Below the pieces are notes generated by a model, which saw only the letters and a list, made by a program, of their open reading frames with translations, was not told where the DNA came from and did not search any database. A stretch of 64,000 bases of DNA from Myxococcales bacterium (GTDB lineage: Bacteria; Myxococcota; Myxococcia; Myxococcales; Myxococcaceae): positions 102,389 to 166,388 of the forward strand of contig JADLDB010000113.1 in assembly GCA_020846875.1 (NCBI GenBank), given 5' to 3'. The translations under genes were made by a program, and so were the position numbers. Shown one piece after another: positions 59,577-64,000 of this stretch; positions within the stretch are counted from its first letter, which is position 1, and every line of letters starts with the position of its first letter.

Positions 59577-60938
59577 TCAGCGCTCCTGCTCCCGGCGAAT
59601 GACGTGCATCTGCGAGTCCCAGGCGGTCGCCTTCCCGCACAGCGTCCACGCGAGGCGCTCGAGGACCAGGGCGTCGCCGCCCAGCTTCAGCGCCAGGTCG
59701 GCCTCGGCACAGGCGACGAGGGCGCGCAACAGCTCCTGACGCCCGAAGTTGACCGCCGCCTGCATACCCATGAAGGACGCGTACGGGTGCGGGGGCTTCG
59801 TCTTCGCCGCCTTGGCCTGGGCCTCGATGGCCGGCCACAGCCGCGCCTGGAAGTCGTTGTAGTTGCGCGGAGGCTTCCCGCCCGAGAGCTGCTGCATCTG
59901 CTCGTACGCCGCCACCAGGCGCCTGACGATGCCGGTGACGGAGCCGAGCAGCATGAGCGGGTGGCTGCCCTGCGCCTCGGCCTCCTCGAGGAACTTGAGC
60001 GCCGCGTCGAGGTCGCGCTTCTGGATCGCGTCGGACAGGGCGAAGAACTCGTCTTCCCGCGCCTGGCCGACCAGCAGCTCCACGTCCTTGAGCGTGATGG
60101 TGTTGCCCTGGGTGTAGAGGGCCAGCTTCACCAGCTCGGACTGGAGCAGCCGGAAGTTCCCGCCGATGCGCACCTTGAGTCCGTCGAGCGCGCCGGCCCC
60201 CAGCTTCTTCCCGTAGGGCTGGAGCGTCTCGGTGACGAACTCGCCGAGATCGAGATCCTTGAGCCGCGAGGCCACCTTGAACTCCAGGTGCGTGCCCTTC
60301 TCCTTCACCAGCTTCACGAAGGGGCTCTTCGCCTCCAGCGCGGTGGCGGCGATCACCAGCACCTGGCCCTTGGGCGGCTTGCCCGAGAGCCAGGCGTTCA
60401 ACTGGGTGTCGTCGCCGGACGGCGCGGTGACGTTCTCCGCCCGGCAGAACTCGGCCACCTCCTGGAGGAAGGACACGTCGGCCTCGGCCAACTGCACGCC
60501 CAGCTCGCGGTCCCAGTCGCCGGGCTTCGGCGCGCCGTCCGCGGACGGATCCAGCTCGCCCACGCCCCACCCGGCCCGCGCGGCCAGCGAGAGCACCCGC
60601 CGCGCCGCTTCCTTCTTCCGGTTGGCCTTCCAGGCCTCGCGCGCCTTGCCCAGCGCGTCCACCCGGCCCTTCTTCGGGGCGAGGAACTCGGGATCGCGCA
60701 GCAGGACGACTTTCCGCCCGCCGAACATCGGCAGGGTATTCAGCTCCGCCGCCACGTCCTTCGGCGGCGCCGCGTCCATGGTGACGAGGTTCAAGTCCGC
60801 CGAGCCGCCCGGCACCAGCTTCGCGATCAGCTTCTCCGCCGCCTTGCGGACCAGGAACTCCTCGCCGGCGAGCAGGTACACCGGGCGCTCTCCGCCCGCG
60901 TCCAGATCCTGCAGCGCGTCTTCCAGCTCGTCACTCAC
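59577..60938 (-). CDS. holA: DNA polymerase III subunit delta
   Basis: 453 residues. The start YLLAGEEFLVRKAAEKLI and the domain III pattern (GGNFRLLQSELVKLALY, FFALSDAIQKRD) match the delta subunit, which opens the beta clamp within the clamp loader. The usual length is about 340; an insertion of roughly 90 residues (~105-195, RKKEAARRVLSLAARAGWG region) separates domain I parts. The operon with metG is typical. Confidence 0.9.
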   Translation of the reverse strand: MSDELEDALQDLDAGGERPVYLLAGEEFLVRKAAEKLIAKLVPGGSADLNLVTMDAAPPKDVAAELNTLPMFGGRKVVLLRDPEFLAPKKGRVDALGKAREAWKANRKKEAARRVLSLAARAGWGVGELDPSADGAPKPGDWDRELGVQLAEADVSFLQEVAEFCRAENVTAPSGDDTQLNAWLSGKPPKGQVLVIAATALEAKSPFVKLVKEKGTHLEFKVASRLKDLDLGEFVTETLQPYGKKLGAGALDGLKVRIGGNFRLLQSELVKLALYTQGNTITLKDVELLVGQAREDEFFALSDAIQKRDLDAALKFLEEAEAQGSHPLMLLGSVTGIVRRLVAAYEQMQQLSGGKPPRNYNDFQARLWPAIEAQAKAAKTKPPHPYASFMGMQAAVNFGRQELLRALVACAEADLALKLGGDALVLERLAWTLCGKATAWDSQMHVIRREQER

Positions 60939-61006
60939 GGCGCGGCGTATTCACCACACGCGTCGCGCTTTGTCCCGCGCGCCGTGCCGCGGAGGTGGGG
61001 GGGGCT

Positions 61007-62407
<1,401 letters not shown>

Positions 62408-62419
62408 GGCGCGGGCTCC

Positions 62420-63055
62420 TTACTGCGCGGCCTTCGGCTTGAACATCGGCCCCGAGGTGGGGAACACCGCGCGCCCTGCCGCCGGGTTCACCAGCAGCAC
62501 GAAGGAGATGTAGAGCGCCAGGCCGCACAGGGCGACGGTGGCCAGGCCGATGCCGAGGTTGAGCGTCCCCGCGGCGCCCGGCGCGAAGTGCTTCAGGATC
62601 CGGAACACGTAGAGGACGTCGATGTCGACGAGGAAGAAGAAGAGCAGCTTCGAGTAGAAGCCGAAGGCGTAGGTCAGCACGACGAAGATGAGGATGAAGG
62701 CCACGTCCACCGCGAAGCCCACGGACGGATCCGCGGTGCGCCCCGCCGCCGCCTCGTCCAGCACCCACCAGTTGAAGACCCAGTTGAAGGAGAAGGTGGT
62801 GAGCAGCGTGCCGCCCAGGGTGTTCTTGTTGGCCAGCGCCATGATCCCCGCGAGGAACTGGCCGCCTGCGCCGAAGAGCAGGCAGAACCAGGCCGCCGTC
62901 TTGAGCATCATCGACAACTTCGCGGGCTCGGCGGGAAACACTCCGAAGGCGATAGGCACCAGCGCGGCGCAACCGATGGCGAGGCCGAGCAGGCCCAGGG
63001 GGACCGGCTCTCCGAAGACGGGGGGCGGGGCGTTGGACGTCTCTGGGGCGGACAT
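62420..63055 (-). CDS. Acetate/succinate uptake family (GPR1/FUN34/YaaH) membrane protein
   Basis: 211 residues from ATG 63055. It has six membrane segments and the family pattern: a VPLGLLGLAIGCAALVPI start, LFGAGGQFLAGIMALANKNTLGGT, and FNWVFNWWVL. Family members (SatP/YaaH) carry acetate and succinate across the inner membrane. It lies 12 bp upstream of asnS on the same strand. Confidence 0.85.
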   Translation of the reverse strand: MSAPETSNAPPPVFGEPVPLGLLGLAIGCAALVPIAFGVFPAEPAKLSMMLKTAAWFCLLFGAGGQFLAGIMALANKNTLGGTLLTTFSFNWVFNWWVLDEAAAGRTADPSVGFAVDVAFILIFVVLTYAFGFYSKLLFFFLVDIDVLYVFRILKHFAPGAAGTLNLGIGLATVALCGLALYISFVLLVNPAAGRAVFPTSGPMFKPKAAQ

Positions 63056-63101
63056 GGCGCGCGCGTGTAGCAGGGCCGCGCGCCCGCGCCACCGGGAAAC
63101 G

Positions 63102-64000
63102 TCAGGGAAGCGTGCAGTAGAAGCCGGTCGAATCGCAGGCTCCCGAGCAGCACTCCGCGCCCGTCTGGCAGCTGCTCTCCGGGCTCTTGCACGTGCCGCC
63201 GTCGGGGAACACGTAGCGGCAGCTCTGCTGCACGCAGGTCTGCAGTTGGCCGCAGCGGGTACAGAAGTCGCCGCCGTACCCGCAGGCGGCATTGCTGGTG
63301 CCAGGCAGGCAGTTGCCCTTGTCGTCCTGGCAGCCGTTGCACGTCGGGTTGTAGCAATACGAGTAGTCGCAGCTCGCGCCGGCCGCGCACTGCACGCAAG
63401 TGCGCCCCGAGGAGCCGCACGCCTGCGGCGAGGTGCCCAACTCACACGAGCTCGCCGTACGGCAGCCCGAGCAGCTCGCGTCGTAGCAGCCGCCCTCTCC
63501 GCACGCCTGCATGGAGAGGCACGTCTCGCAGGCCTCGCCACCCGCCCCGCACGCGGTGATCACGTTGCCAGGCTGGCACGTCAGGCCCTGGCAGCAGCCG
63601 CCACAGGACAGCGGACCGCACGAAGGAGGACCGCCTCCACCGGTGCCGCCGCCGCTGCCTCCGCCGCCGCCTCCGCCGCCGCCGAAGCCGCCGCCGGTAC
63701 CACCGCCCTGGGCCCCGCCGCCGACGCCTCCCCCGGCGCCGCCGCCGTTCGACGAGCCGCCTCCGCCGCCACCGCCCGTCAGCGGAGTGCACAGGCTGAA
63801 CTGGCACGTCTGCGTCGGCGGGCACGCGCTGCAGAAGGCGCCCAGCGTGCCGCACGCCTGCGGGGTGTTGCCCGTCTGGCACTGGCCCGCGGTGTCACAG
63901 CACCCCTGGCAGGTGCTGCTGCTGCAAGGCTTCTTCGAGCTGCCGCACGCGGACAACGCCGGCACGAGGACGAGGCACCCCAGCGCGGCGGCCAGGGAGA
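63102..64000 (-). CDS. Cys-rich, Gly-rich lipoprotein, start beyond the right edge
   Basis: At least 299 residues; the frame is open to the right edge and the start lies outside. The visible end of the signal peptide reads SLAAALGCLVLVPALSAC with lipobox LSAC at Cys ~18 from the edge. The mature protein has many cysteines in a repeating C-x-G-C-x(n)-G-x(n)-ACG pattern (CCDTAGQCQTG, CGTLGAFCSACPP, CTRCGQLQTC). A Gly-rich linker occupies 63627-63777. Stop at 63102. Disulfide-rich and probably surface-exposed; role unknown. Confidence 0.85.
   Translation of the reverse strand, partial: SLAAALGCLVLVPALSACGSSKKPCSSSTCQGCCDTAGQCQTGNTPQACGTLGAFCSACPPTQTCQFSLCTPLTGGGGGGGSSNGGGAGGGVGGGAQGGGTGGGFGGGGGGGGGSGGGTGGGGPPSCGPLSCGGCCQGLTCQPGNVITACGAGGEACETCLSMQACGEGGCYDASCSGCRTASSCELGTSPQACGSSGRTCVQCAAGASCDYSYCYNPTCNGCQDDKGNCLPGTSNAACGYGGDFCTRCGQLQTCVQQSCRYVFPDGGTCKSPESSCQTGAECCSGACDSTGFYCTLP
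63627..63777. repeat. GC-rich tandem repeat encoding Gly linker
   Basis: Runs of CCGCC triplets encode the long Gly linker of the lipoprotein on the minus strand. Length is likely to vary between strains. Confidence 0.75.

Overview
The window is high-GC, densely packed bacterial chromosome whose gene content points to a myxobacterium (Myxococcota, probably near Cystobacterineae). The pointers are a MYXO-CTERM sorting tail, PEGA-type Ser/Thr kinases, two DUF4388 proteins, a TIGR02266-like PilZ protein, MopE-type metal-binding repeats, and many lipoproteins with Asp-Gly-Gly or Gly-rich linkers. The core genes (lpxB, gapA-pgk-tpiA-secG, ppdK, metG, holA, asnS) are intact. No phage, transposase, rRNA or CRISPR is visible. 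This identification rests on reading the sequence only.

Layout. 1-1765: N-terminal part of a large coiled-coil protein running off the left edge. 1.9-7.8 kb: tandem M16 peptidase and small lipoprotein, an ILVBL-like ThDP enzyme, a TetR regulator and an ankyrin protein. 7.9-12.8 kb: MopE/propeller lipoprotein, a Ser/Thr kinase with a cyclic-nucleotide-binding domain, and an MsbA-like ABC exporter. 12.8-15.4 kb: lpxB, preceded by an inserted lipoprotein gene bracketed by a ~124-bp duplication of the lpxB 5' end. 15.4-19.4 kb: lipoprotein, aminotransferase and glutaredoxin-like gene, then DUF4388 and RsuA-family pseudouridine synthase. 19.5-26.1 kb: a CYTH-like/Ppx fusion, a 56-aa protein, ppdK, and a two-gene ABC-2 transporter. 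26.1-29.9 kb: a minus-strand run with three SAF-domain proteins (four SAF modules) downstream of a PilZ protein and a TusA-like protein. 29.95-38 kb: a three-domain DsbA-like protein, a PEGA kinase, Cys/Gly-rich lipoprotein and a CheB with an extra degenerate receiver. 38-41.8 kb: gapA-pgk-tpiA-secG-tRNA-Leu with a good promoter and terminator. 41.9-49.7 kb: a Lys/Ala-tailed Imm21-like protein, a CrtC/AttH-polyprenyl synthase fusion, a golvesin-containing amidase with MYXO-CTERM, and a DgkA-family kinase. 49.8-55.7 kb: small proteins, a large FAD protein, START and OB-fold proteins, and an MshEN-HD-receiver-DUF4388 regulator. 55.7-64 kb: tatD, HEAT protein, metG, holA, asnS, a SatP-like membrane protein and a Cys-rich lipoprotein running off the right edge.

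How the genes relate. Lipid A assembly (lpxB) lies beside an MsbA-like exporter in a divergent arrangement that was later split by an insertion. The glycolytic operon is conventional. The least conventional block is 26.8-31.9 kb. There a cytoplasmic PilZ protein, a SAF-module operon without Tad pilus genes, a TusA-like protein and a triple-thioredoxin protein share one divergent promoter region. Each SAF module is followed by one cysteine, so I suggest, as inference only, a disulfide-linked envelope assembly.
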